A stretch of DNA of 64,000 bases. It comes from Paralithodes platypus (lineage: Eukaryota; Arthropoda; Malacostraca; Decapoda; Lithodidae). The DNA is taken from positions 44,978,950-45,042,949 of the forward strand of contig CM064523.1 in NCBI GenBank assembly GCA_032716605.1, written 5' to 3'. The notes under the pieces are model-generated. The model was given only the letters and a program-made list of their open reading frames with translations. It had not been told where the DNA came from and ran no database searches. The position numbers were made by a program, and so were the translations under genes. Positions 32,338 to 42,670 of this stretch are shown here, one piece after another (position 1 is the first letter of the stretch; each line of letters begins with the position of its first letter).

Positions 32338-33467
32338 TGTCGAACGACAGATCTATGTACGGGGAGGACACAGTACGGGAAACAGACTCTGAGGTGCAGC
32401 AGCGGGGTTTGTCCGAAGGCATTAGAGTTATAACTAGTGAGGAGGATGCAAGGAAGTTTCTGGAGATACCTATTACTGTTGACCGGGTGTCGGGGATTGA
32501 TCGGTATGGTCTCCAGTGTTTGGCCACGGTCATGGGGCATGTGGGCACTAGCAGCATGACGAGAAGTGACCTGGTGGCCTGTGTGCTCGGTGGGGTGCGT
32601 GGGGCTTCGGGTGGAGCGGGAGCTGGGGCACCTTCGGCCCAGCCCCCATTCCACTCGACTCCTACCATGGCGCCCCCTCGGGCTCCGGAGCCGGGTACGT
32701 TCCCGCAGGCTGATAGTCTCTGGCAGCGTGGTTTGCACGTGGGTGGGTCTCCAATTGTTGCATCTCCTCCTCCTCAAGGTTTACCTACAGAGATGATTTT
32801 CCAGCTTGAGATGGCTAAGCTTGAGCAACGAAAGCATGAATCTGAGATTGAGATGGCTAAGATTCAGCAACGGCAGCGGGAGGCTGAGCTTCAGGTTGAG
32901 GCTACGAAGTACTGTGCAGACAGAGATCTTGAGAAGTCTCGGGTGGAGTCGACAGGGCAGCGTCTCGGTTCTGGGAATCGAGGTCTTGATCAGTCTTTAT
33001 CGCACCTTCTTAAGTTAGTCCCTGCATTTGACGAGTCGGGTGTCACCGAATTTTTCCTGCGTTTTGAGAAGAAGTGCCGGGAGCACCAATGGCCCGAGGT
33101 TAAGTGGGCAGCCCTTGTTTCCTCTAGGTTGGTTGGCAAAGGACTCAAGGCATATGATGCGTTGCCCTTGGAGTCTTGCGTCGATTATGAGGTATTGAAG
33201 GAAGCTGTTCTGCGGGCGTACGAGTTACAACCAGAGACGTACAGATTGAAGTTCCGGGGTGTAACGAAGGGTCGTGAGTGCACCTTTCTTGAGCTTGCCC
33301 GGGATCTGTCCGATGCATTTAGAAACTGGCTGCGTTCTGAGAAGGCATCGACGTTTGAGGAATTGAAACAGCTGATGCTTCTAGACCAATTTTTCAAGTG
33401 TACGGGCGGCAATCTGACATTGAATCTTAAAGTAAAAAAAAACGAAAACTCTACAGGAGGCAGCTGA
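32338..33467 (+). pseudogene. Gypsy gag-like protein
   Basis: It opens at ATG 32338 (MSNDRSMYGEDTVRETDSEV) and runs for about 376 codons. A proline/glycine-rich part is followed by a charged coiled-coil segment (EMAKLEQRKHESEIEMAKIQ, residues about 155-200). A capsid-like region follows (VPAFDESGVTEFFLRFEKKC, then LRAYELQPETYRLKFRG and LARDLSDAFRNWL). The frame breaks in an A-run at about 33432-33440 and the rest of gag continues in another frame from 33469. It is the structural protein that forms the retrotransposon particle. Confidence 0.8.
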
Positions 33468-33468
33468 G

Positions 33469-34657
33469 ATGGCTGACCGTAGGCTATCGCTGATTCGTGG
33501 GTGCGGGTCTGCACAATGGAACGATGCAGGTAACACTCCATGTAACACTCCACCCCCCCGAGTAAGTGATGCACCATATAACAATAACAACAAGAGCAAT
33601 GATATTAAGTATGACCATAAACCTAATACCGTCCCGTTTAAGAAGGGTCCGGGCCCTTCCCCACCACAAGGGAAGCCCAAGGGGGAGTTCGAGTGTTTCC
33701 ATTGTCATAAGGAGGGGCATTTTGTAAGAGCCTGTCCAAGCAAGCTACCTAATGCAGTTGTGTCTTTGGCTCGCCACATTGGGGTGTCCCCGAAGTCGTC
33801 TGAGTTTGCCCGGGGTATAACGTCAGAGGCTGGGACACAGCCAGTGGAGAAGAATCCGGAAGGCTTGAACCCTGTCCGCGATGTCTTTTGCGACCATCGA
33901 GGGCATGGCTGCGTGAAGTGGGCTGGTAAGAAGCATGGAGTTGAGCTGTTGTGAGACACGGGTGCCTCTCAGACTTTGATGAAGAACTTTACTGGTAGAC
34001 CAATAAACGCGGCACGGGTGGTTGTGGTGCAAGGTATCAATGCTACCAGGTCATACCCGTTGGTCAGGATGGAACTGGAGGATGGTGTGACACGAGAGTT
34101 GGATGTGGGAATTGTGGAGAACTTGCCTGTTGGGGGCGTCGACCTCCTTCTCGGCAACGACTTTGCAGTGCCTACTTCTGAGGTTTCACCCTTAGTCGTT
34201 GCCGAGAAGCCGGCCGACGTGAGTAGGGAGGAACAGGAGTGGGTAGAGAAGTGTCAAGTACAACCTATGGCGTGCGTTGTTACTAGATCTCTCGCATCCA
34301 AAGTGTCACAGCCTATTTCTCAGTCTCTAGATCAGCGGAGGAACGGTCGGAAGGAGCAAGCTAAAGTTGGGAGTTTTGTGAGTTTTGCTCCAGCGGCTCT
34401 CCTTAGCGGCTTAGTACTTGACCCAGAGGTGAGCTCCGGAGTGGCCCCAGAACCTGTCATCCATAGTTACATGGTTGGGCGTGATGGCACTCCGCGACTT
34501 ATTAGTTCCCAGTTGGAGGAGAGTTGTGGGAACGGGGCTATCAAACACGAGGATGGGGAAACATGTCATGTGAACCTGTTGGAGGAGTTTGTGAGGCAAC
34601 CACCTGAGCAGCCTACTGTCCCTGCGTTGGTCTGCAGTACCCAAGGTGGAGAAGGAG
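33469..34657 (+). pseudogene. Gypsy nucleocapsid zinc knuckle and protease region
   Basis: It continues the gag frame after the frameshift. A CCHC zinc knuckle (ECFHCHKEGHFVRACPSK, 33681-33734) binds RNA in such elements. An aspartic protease follows at about 33943-34170 with the catalytic DTGAS. A TGA stop lies directly before this motif, and the downstream part includes VGGVDLLLGNDFAVP, the protease's hydrophobic-hydrophobic-G end. Further linker sequence runs to 34657, where LINE C interrupts the element. Confidence 0.8.
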
Positions 34658-35804
34658 TACAAAGGAGTACAAAGGAAATCAAGCAACAACAGATATAGTG
34701 ACCCTTCTAGGCTGCTTGTCCTCCAAAACACTGAGGATCAAGTGTCCAAACAGTGGTTTAGAGTGGGTAAGGGAACATTGGAAAGGGAACTACTGCCCTG
34801 GAACTAATGTCCATGGCAGGATTAGGAAGTTAGTAGGGGACAGATGGGTTAGTAACTGAGGGGGGGATAAAATAAAGTTATTCATTTACAAACGCAGTCA
34901 GTCGCGGGTTTGATGCGAGATATTTGTCTAAGCGGAGTTTAAATGAATCAACGGTGCTGCAGTCTATAACGTCTCGGGGAAGCCCATTCCACAAGTTGAC
35001 AACTCGATTGAAGAAGAAATTCTTAGATTCGTGTGAGTTAAAAGATTTACTAATAATTTTGCAACCGCTTCCCCGCGTGTAATTAGATTGGTCGATAGTG
35101 AAGTACTTACTACAGTTCATATTGTCGATGCCTTTGATGATTTTGAACACTGAAATTAAGTCACCTCTTAATCTGCGCTGGGTTAAAGGAAATAGATTTA
35201 ATTCTCTAAGACGCTCTTCGTATGGTTTGTTCTTTAGGCTAGGTATAATTTTGGTAACTCTACGTTGAACTCGTTCTAGCTTGTTTATATCTTTTTGTTA
35301 ATAAGGGCACCAGGATTGAACGCAGTATTCCAGAAGAGGGCGGACTAAGGAATTGTAAAGGGTTAGGATAACTTCTTTGGATTTATGCTCAAATGACCTG
35401 CCTATCAAGCCAATTATTTTGTTTGCCTTCTTAACAACTTCTGAACATTGTTGACTCGGTTTTAGGTTATTCGATATTGTTACTCCCAGATCGGTTTCTC
35501 TGTTTACATTCTTAAGCTGAGTGCCATTCATCGAATAGTTTGCTTTCTCATTTAGGTATCCGATATGTAGTACTTTACATTTATCCGCATTGAAACTCAT
35601 TTGCAAAATTTGGGCCCAACATGACAATTTATCTAGATTGTGTTGCATATCGTCAACTTGTTCTTTTGAGAGTACGCTATTTGCTATTTTTGTATCGTCG
35701 GCTAATTTTGAGATTGTACAGGTGAGACCCTCATCTATGTCGTTGATGCAATTTAGAAAGTGAATTGGTCCTAGTACCGATCCCTGGGGTACTCCGCTAC
35801 TTAC

Positions 35805-36033
35805 CAAGCGGCTCGCTTGGTGTAGTGACTAGCGTCTCGGACTTCCACCCAGAAGGCCCGGGTTCGCGCCCACGCTCGGCGCATTAAAGATTTTTCACAA
35901 GCACTGAGTCGTTACCATCCCTCATGAGCAAAGGGATGGGGTAGTAGTACAGGACCCCAATGGAAATACTTGAGCTATCCTTAGCTAGCTTAGCATGCGC
36001 TAGCTTTAAGAACTATTTTTATTATTATTATTA
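35805..36033 (+). mobile_element. tRNA-derived SINE with (ATT)n tail, copy 1
   Basis: A tRNA-like head (TTGGTGTAGTGACTAGCG as box A region, GGGTTCGCGCCC as box B) is followed by a body and a (ATT)n tail. TTAC flanks it at 35801-35804 and 36034-36037. The LINE C copy at 55400 shows the uninterrupted site (complement of AATGTAAGTAGCGGG). A second copy is at 61651-61886. The two copies share the whole body. Confidence 0.88.
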
Positions 36034-37178
36034 TTACATTGGTCCATTTAGATGCCTTACCGTTTATGACTACTCTCTGCTTTCTGTCGTTGAGCCAATT
36101 TTCTATCCATTTCAACACACCGTCTTGTATTCCATGCGCTTTTAGTTTTAGAAGTAAACTTTTGTGGGGAACTTTGTCACAGGCCTTTTGAAAATCAAGG
36201 TATATAATATCTACAGCTTTACTCTCATCGTAGAGGTTGAGGATATCGTGGAAGAAGTCTAAGAGGTTTGTTAAACAGGAACGTTTTTTACGAATGCCGT
36301 GTTGAGTATCTCTAAGTAAGTTATTTGCCTCTAAGTGATTTACGAGTCTGTCTCGTATGACCGTTTCTAGCCTTTTACATACAATTGAGGTTAAGCTAAT
36401 TGGACGATAGTTACTGGGTAGGGATTTGCTGCCTTTTTTTAATATCGGTGTTACATTGGCTAGCTTCCACTGATCAGGCATAGTCCCAGACTGCAAGGAT
36501 TCATTGAATAGCAATGTCAGTGGTTTGGATAGCTCATCCTTAGCTTACTTTAGAACTCTAGGCGAGATTGTATCAGATCCAGGCATTTTATTTACCTTGA
36601 GTTTATCTAAACAATTCAATACTTCTCTCTCTGTAACGGTGATATTGCTTAGAACATCTGAATTATCAATCTGAATCGGCGATGGTGTAGGGATATCACT
36701 GAGGTCTTCGGTTGTAAAAACTGATGCAAAGAATGTATTGAGGGCATTACTCATTTGTACTTCGTCTTTGGTGTATTCTCCATTTTCATCGACTAACGGT
36801 CCAACAGTTGAAGTAACTACTTTTTTCTTTCTGATATAACTATAGAATTCTTTCGGGTTTGTTTTACTTTGATTCGCAACATGTAACTCCAGTTTTTTTT
36901 TACTTTGCTTAATTAACTTTTTGGCTTTGCGTCGTAGCTCTACAAATTTCACCCGTTCTTCGTCATATTGTGATGGTTTTAATCTATCATTAGCAAATTT
37001 TTTAGCAAGCAGACAGTCTGAAATCTCTTTATTCCACCATTTGGGCTTATCATTATGGCCTGGACGCCGTATTTTCGATGGTATGCAGTCTTGCACTGCC
37101 TTAAGGTAAGTGGTTGTGAAACACTCCCAAGATGTATTTATGTCGTTATTGTTAGTCAGAGAGCTCCAGTCAGTTTCT

Positions 37179-37666
37179 TTAACCCTTAATTAGCGGCTCA
37201 CCACATAAGTCGAGTTAAATAAAGCTGGACTATGTGGCGGCGCTCGACATAGGTCGAGTGGCAATTTCAGCACGTAATGTTGCTGAGAGAGAGAGACAAG
37301 TGGTGGCAGGAGACTAGCGAGCGTATGACTGCTCCAGACCACCGCGGCGAACCTACTGACACGAATCTCAGCTCCCTCCTCCCTCTCTCACTCGCTACAT
37401 ACTGAATTATATGGGGAAAGTACCGAATTACATGCTTTTTGCACTCGCGTTGCACGGTTATTGCAAGAAAACTAGCCATCATAAAAGGATCGTTATGGTG
37501 TCATTCGAAAGCTCTGTTTATGCCCTTTCAGGGATAGGTACTTGTTTTACGTTCTGGGTCTTATTTAGGCATGAAAATGATCACGTAAACAGCCCTATTT
37601 TGGCTAAAAACACCCCGCTGGGCGGTACATATAAATAAACCGCATAGGCCGCTCGTAAGGTGTTAA
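37179..37666 (-). mobile_element. M1 MITE (488 bp), copy in LINE C
   Basis: Flanked by TTAA at 37179-37182 and 37663-37666, in reverse orientation to the copies at 46215 and 60548 and equal to them in length. It lies in the endonuclease-RT linker of LINE C, where copy 2 of that LINE reads through (near 54250). The 5' end (minus strand) is TTAACACCTTACGAGCGGCC and the other end is TTAACCCTTAATTAGCGGC, giving imperfect inverted repeats that share A-GCGGC. The 60-75 codon open frames inside have no homologous domain and are not considered genes. Confidence 0.88.
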
Positions 37667-38130
37667 GCTTTGATTTAAGTTTATGAAAATTTGCTTTCTT
37701 GAAATTAGGGACTTTCTCAATGCTGCTATTTGATTTGTTACTAGTGAACTTTAAAGTGAAAGTTATCGTACGATGGTCGCTGTTACTGAATTCATCACCA
37801 ACATTCAAATTCTCTAGTAATTCTTCTTTTGTTGCGAGTACAAGGTCAAGCACATTATTACCACGGGTCGGAGATTGTACAAATTGAAAAAGTGAACTCT
37901 CTTGCAAGTTAGCATAGAGGTCGTGTCCAGAGTGTGAAGTAAGAATATCGCCCCATTTAGTCACGGGTAAGTTGAAATCGCCAAGAATTACGGTATCTTG
38001 TATGTTAGTTATTTCTGCAATTTGTTCATAAATTTCACTGTCAGTTTGCACTGATTGAGATGGGGTCTGTATATTAAAGCTAGTGTTATTTTACTTACTC
38101 GTTTATTATTTAATAGTACGTAAGATATGT

Positions 38131-40307
38131 GGAGAGGTTGCAGGAGGAGGAAGTCAGGGAGGAGTACAGGAGAGCAGTGGAAAGACGACTAGGTGGGTTC
38201 GACCTGGAAGTTATGGAGGAAGTGGAGGAGATGAGCAAGGTGTTTAAGGATGAGATCTGTGCAGCATGTGAGGAGGTGTGTGGAGTGAGGAGAAGAGGGA
38301 GGGGAGTGAAAGGTACAGCATGGTGGACAGAAGAGGTAAGAATAGCTGTGGAAGAAAAAAAGAAAGCATATAGAGAGTGGTTGGGTAGTAGAGGGAATGA
38401 AGATTCCGAGAGACAGAAACGAGCGAGGTACGTGGAGAATAAGAGGGTGGTGAAGAGAGTAGTGAAGGAAAGTAAAAGAAGAGTAGATGAGGAATTTGGA
38501 AGGAATCTGAGTGTAAAATGGAGGGAGAGTAAGAAACTGTTCTGGAAAGAAGTCAAGAAAGTTAGGGAAGGTAGCAAGGGAAACAGTAGGGGTGTGAAAG
38601 ATAAGAATGGGAGAATGCTAGCCGAGAAGCAAGAGAGAGTCGAAAAATGGAGGGAGTACTTCAGTGAGTTGCTAAATGTAAGGAATGAAGAGCCAGCAAA
38701 CATAGCTGGATATGGTATGGGAGGGAGAAGAAGAGAAGTAGTGGAGGAGGAGGTGGGGATCAGGAGGTCAGAAGTGTGGGAAGCCATGAAAAGAGTGAAG
38801 TTGGGGAAAGCACCAGGAACAGATGGAGTGTGTGGGGAAATGTTGAGGTATGGTGGTGAGATAGTGATAGAATGGGTATGGAAAATGTGCAAACTAGCAT
38901 GGGAGAAGGGGAGTGCACCCGGTGACTGGAAGACTGGCATAATAGTACCCCTATATAAGGGCAAAGGGGAAAGAGGAGTGTGTGGTAACCACCGAGGAAT
39001 ATGTCTTCTAAGCGTAGTAGGGAAGGTATACAGTAGGGTAGTGATTGAGAGAGTGAGAGTGAGAAAGGAGAAATGGATAGGCGACGAGTAGGGAGGTTTT
39101 AGGAAGGGAAGAGGATGTGTAGATCAGATTTTTACCCTGAATGGAGAAGTATCTGGAGAAGAAACAAAAGGTGTATGTTGCCTTTATGGACTTGGAGAAG
39201 GCCTATGACAGAGTGGATAGAGAAGGTTTGTGGAAAGTACTAAGAATATACGGAGTAGAGGGCAAGTTGCTGAAAGCAGTGAAGAGCATGTATGAGGGAG
39301 CAAAGGCGGCAGTACGTGTGGAGAGTGAGCAGAGCGAGTTCTTTGACCTGAATGTTGGTTTGAAACAGGGGTGTGTGATGTCCCCGTGGTTGTTTACTGT
39401 ATATATGGATGGAGTCATGAAAGAAATACTATCAAGAGCAGTGGATGCTGGTGTATCGCTGAAAAGGGAGGGAATTGAGTGGAAGCTACCTATACTGCTG
39501 TTTGCGGATGATACAGTTCCGATGAGTGATAATCAATGGGAGTTGCAGGGTCTGGTAAATGAGTTTGGAACAGTGTGCGAATAACGGAATTTGAAGGTAA
39601 ATACGGGGAAGAGCAAGGTTATGGTCTTCGAAAGGGGTGAAGTCACAGAGTGTGAGGTAAAGCTGAACGGTCAGGCTATGGAGATCGTCAACTCTTTTAA
39701 GTATCTGGGCAGTGGGTTGAGTAAAGATGGGACTATGGATGAAGAAGTGCGGGAGAGGGTACAACAGAGGAAGAGGGTTGTAGGAACGCTAAAAGCAGTA
39801 ACAAGAAATAGGGTGGTCAGTATGGAAGTGAAGAAGTCCTTGCATGACAGTGTGGTAATCCCGACACTGACTTACGGAAGCGAAGCATGGATGTTGGTTG
39901 AGAGACTCAGACCAAGAGTGAGAGCAGTGGAAATGAATTACTTAAGGAGTGCGTGCGGAGTTACATGGAGGGATAGACAGACTAATGAGGAAGTAAGAAG
40001 GAGGTGTGGTGTGGAGGTAGATGTGCTGGAAAGTGTGAAAAGGAACAACTTGAGATGGTTCGGCCATAATGGAACGTATGGAAAGCGAGAGAATGACTAA
40101 GAGGGTGTACGAGAGCGAGGTGGAGGGACAGAGAGGGAGAAGTAGACCGAATATGAGGTGGAAGGATGGAGTGAGGAAGTACATGAACGAGGGCGGTGCT
40201 GGTTGGGGGGAGGGACGTCGACTGACTGGGAACAGAGGTGCATGGGGGCGGTTCGTTCGTGGCCACACCTTCGGGGATCACGGCGTCAGGCAATAGATAG
40301 ATAGATA
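38131..40307 (+). mobile_element. LINE B copy 2 (RTE-like) in LINE C
   Basis: 5'-truncated within the linker before RT, with a (TAGA)n tail at 40292-40307. GATATGT is duplicated at 38124-38130 and 40308-40314, so the target site in LINE C is exact. It is very similar to copy 1 but broken: a TAG replaces CAG at about 39088, a short deletion after 39140 shifts the frame, a stop lies at 39582, and an extra base is present near 40070. The RT loop is FADDTVPMSD, with P for L after the catalytic pair. Confidence 0.92.
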
Positions 40308-40642
40308 GATATGTCTATATTCGCAATTTGAGGTTTTGACATTAAGACGGGATTAAGACTTTCCTTTATAAAAAAACAGAACTCCTCCTCCATTTCTATT
40401 GATCCGACTTTTCTCAAACATTGTATAACCAGGAAGCGTATATTCGGCTAAAAAGTCTCTGTCTTCCGTATTTAACCAAGATTCTGTAATGCCGATTATA
40501 TCATAATGTTCTGTAAACACGATTTCCTCTAGATCTGAAAATTTATTGCGTATGCTACGAGCATTTACATAAAACACCTTAAGAGTATTAGAGTTGGATG
40601 TTACTGATTGTGCATTGTCTGAATTTTCAGTTCGTATTTGAC

Positions 40643-41293
40643 TTACACTACCCTGTCTGGGGTCTGGTTGACCCCATTTTTTGAACGGAAATCCTTGACT
40701 GCATCGTTCAGCAGACGACCAAGACGTGCAGCTCCTACTTCATTGAGATGTACGCCATCTCCTGAAAACAAAGATTTATCATAGTAAAAATGATCCCACG
40801 TGTCGACAAAGCCGATGTCCTCCTCCCTGCAGAGTTTGGCTAGTCGGCGATTTGTACTGGTAGCCATGTTGTAGAATCGGTTTTCTACATCAATCCGGGG
40901 AACAATTCCTGAAATTAAGATTCTATTAGATTTTTCCTTGAAGGACCTGATCAGCCGCCGGTACTTGCAAAGTAGTTCCTCTGACCGCGTCCGTTGGACA
41001 TCGTTAGATCCAACGTGGATGACGTACGTAGTGCTTGCGGGGGCGAGCCTGGAAACCTCTTCCACAGCCGCAACAATGTCGTCCACGCCGCCACCTGGGA
41101 TACAGAATCGCTTTCTGGTCCTAGGTGCCCTGGCGCAGAACTCGGTTAGTTGGCCACGGACCATGGAGTCGCCCACAAGCCGAACTTCTTCCGTTTCCTC
41201 TTCCTCGTCAATAGCCAGAATTTTGAAGCGGTTTTGGCATGTTGTCAGGATGAGCTTCCTGGTACTGGTACAGGGATGCACATTGTTTCTCAC
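40643..41293 (-). pseudogene. LINE C ORF1, SGNH esterase part
   Basis: About 217 codons with the blocks of an SGNH/GDSL hydrolase: VRLVGDSMVRG (nucleophile serine in GDS), TYVIHVGSNDV (the G-x-N-D block) and GDGVHLNEVG (catalytic aspartate and histidine). Esterase domains of this kind are known in ORF1 proteins of CR1-group LINEs, where their role is unsettled. The frame continues from the zinc-finger part after a slip in a C-run at about 41311-41316, so ORF1 was originally one protein. Confidence 0.85.
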
Positions 41294-41639
41294 TAACTGA
41301 AAATTGTCCTGGGGGGAGTGAGAGTAGAGTCATTATTATTTTCTGCAACATCTAAGGTAGCTGCTGGTGTGGGTACCGGTACCGGTACTGTATGCACTGG
41401 AATGGCGGTTGACATCGTAGTGGTTTCTTGGGCCGAGGGCACTCCTACGTTGAGTGTGGCAAATTCTTGAAGGGATTCAAGCTTCGTAGTCAGGGCATCG
41501 ATCTTGCGGTGAGCTGCATTCAATTCATCCGCAATCTTCTCTCGGAGCTGGCAAAATCTACAAATTTGGACATCAGTATCAACAAATATGGTAGGGCCAA
41601 ATTTACTGGAACAACTCGTGCAGGTTCGTTGCGGCGCCA
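41294..41639 (-). pseudogene. LINE C ORF1, zinc finger and coiled coil
   Basis: It starts at ATG (MAPQRTCTSCSSKFGPTIFV) with two CxxC pairs, CTSC and CRFC, a likely zinc-binding motif. A predicted coiled coil follows (LREKIADELNAAHRKIDALT, then TKLESLQEF) and a proline/threonine-rich linker. The finger-coil-esterase order fits ORF1 of CR1-type elements, which binds nucleic acid. A frameshift separates it from the esterase part. Confidence 0.75.
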
Positions 41640-41654
41640 TGACGATATAATCAC

Positions 41655-42445
41655 AATATGCCTGAAAATCACACAAATTTATGTTAGCAAAATGGTACAA
41701 TTAAAGCCTGAAAATCACAAAAAATGTATGTTAGCAATGTGATACAATTAATTCCTGAAAATCACACAAAATTTTGTTAGCAATATGATAAAATTAATAT
41801 GCCTGTAAATCACAAAAAATATGTTAGCAATAGAACACAATTTATGCCTGAAAATAAAACAAAAATTGATGTTACCAGTATGACACAGTTAAAGCCTGAA
41901 AATCACAAATGGACTAGAAATTTGTTACAAAATTTACTGGAAAAAAAAGTGGGAGAGGGTTAATGTAGCCTAGTGAGAAAACTGGAAAACAGTATACAGT
42001 ACAGTAACAACAAAATATTTGTTAGCAATATGGTACAATTAATGGCTGTAAATCACAAAAAGAATATGTTAATCACAAAAAGAATATTATGGCTGTAAAT
42101 CACAAAAAATATGTTAGCAATAGAACACAATTTATGCCTGAAAATATAAAAAAAATTGATGTTAGCAGTATGACACACTTAAAGCCTGAAAATTGTAAAT
42201 AGACTAGTAATTTGTTACATAATTTACTGGAAACAAAATGGGAGAGGGTTAATTTAGCCTAGTGAGAAAACTGGAAAGCAGTATACAGTACAGTAACACA
42301 AAATATTGGTTAGCAATATGGTACAATTAATGCCTGTAAATCACAAAAAGAATATGTTGATCACAAAAAGAATATGTTCGCACTAGAACACAATTTTATG
42401 CCTGAAAATAAAAATAAAATTATGTTAGCAGTATGACACAGTTAG
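41655..42445 (-). repeat. Tandem repeats upstream of LINE C ORF1
   Basis: Repeated units of about 45 bases with the core GCCTGAAAATCACAAA and ATGTTAGCAATATGACACAA. They sit within a larger duplication of about 290 bases: the blocks at 41890-42070 and 42180-42365 correspond, with GGGAGAGGGTTAAT and CAGTATACAGTACAGTAACA in both. The position directly 5' of ORF1 suggests LINE C 5' UTR or promoter repeats. Confidence 0.7.
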
Positions 42446-42670
42446 GCTAAAGCCTGTATATTAGTTTATACAGTGGTCGACACAATAATAATAATAATGG
42501 AGTTAGTAATATCCCTGGCAAGAGTGTGAGAGGCCTATTAATATGGTGACAAGTATCTGAAATGCGATTAATAAATAGGCTATCAAAAAGTATTACAGTA
42601 ACTAAATTATTCTAACCCAATATTAAAACTATCTTAAAGCTACTAAGGAGAGGGGGGCAGTAGGGCACAG

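Larger units (their letters stand above)
34878..40577 (-). pseudogene. LINE C ORF2: endonuclease and reverse transcriptase, interrupted
   Basis: Pieces in 5' to 3' order on the minus strand. The endonuclease N-terminus (MFYVNARSIRNKFSDLEEIV, 40577-40353) is followed by the LINE B insertion. Then come endonuclease C-terminal parts (GDFNLPVTKWGD and SNSDHRTITFTLKF, 38051-37680) and the M1 insertion. A linker (37096-36545) leads to RT with KLANVTPILKKGSK, NYRPISLTSIVCKRLE and YLDFQKACDKVPHK (36514-36040), then the SINE insertion. Next are SSGVPQGSVLGP and LADDTKIANSV (35807-35298), then the thumb region to the stop at 34878. The catalytic loop reads LADD where FADD is usual. Stops occur at about 36545 and 35281. 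Confidence 0.85.
34658..42660 (-). mobile_element. LINE C copy 1 (CR1-like), near full length with nested insertions
   Basis: A minus-strand LINE with two ORFs. ORF1 (41639-40643) encodes a zinc finger and an SGNH esterase domain, as in CR1-group elements. ORF2 is endonuclease plus RT. It is interrupted by LINE B copy 2 (38131-40307), an M1 MITE (37179-37666) and a SINE (35805-36033). The ORF2 end is at 34878, and a 3' UTR of about 220 bases ends in a doubled CTTTGTACTC (minus strand), a short tandem 3' end as is usual in CR1. AGGTGGAG-like sequence on both sides (34644 and 42669) may be the target duplication. The 5' part includes a tandem-repeat region (41655-42445). Confidence 0.85.

Noticed and set aside
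34640..34870. 3' transduction of LINE H sequence by LINE C
   Set aside because: An antisense frame from LINE H seemed to run into the LINE C 3' end. But the true LINE H frame joins 56579 to 53892 across the insertion, so the shared 220 bases are simply the LINE C 3' UTR.
37179..37666. Small conserved genes (60-75 codons) shared by three places in the window
   Set aside because: The frames lie within the 488 bp MITE and are identical only because the copies are young. They occur on both strands and carry no domain.
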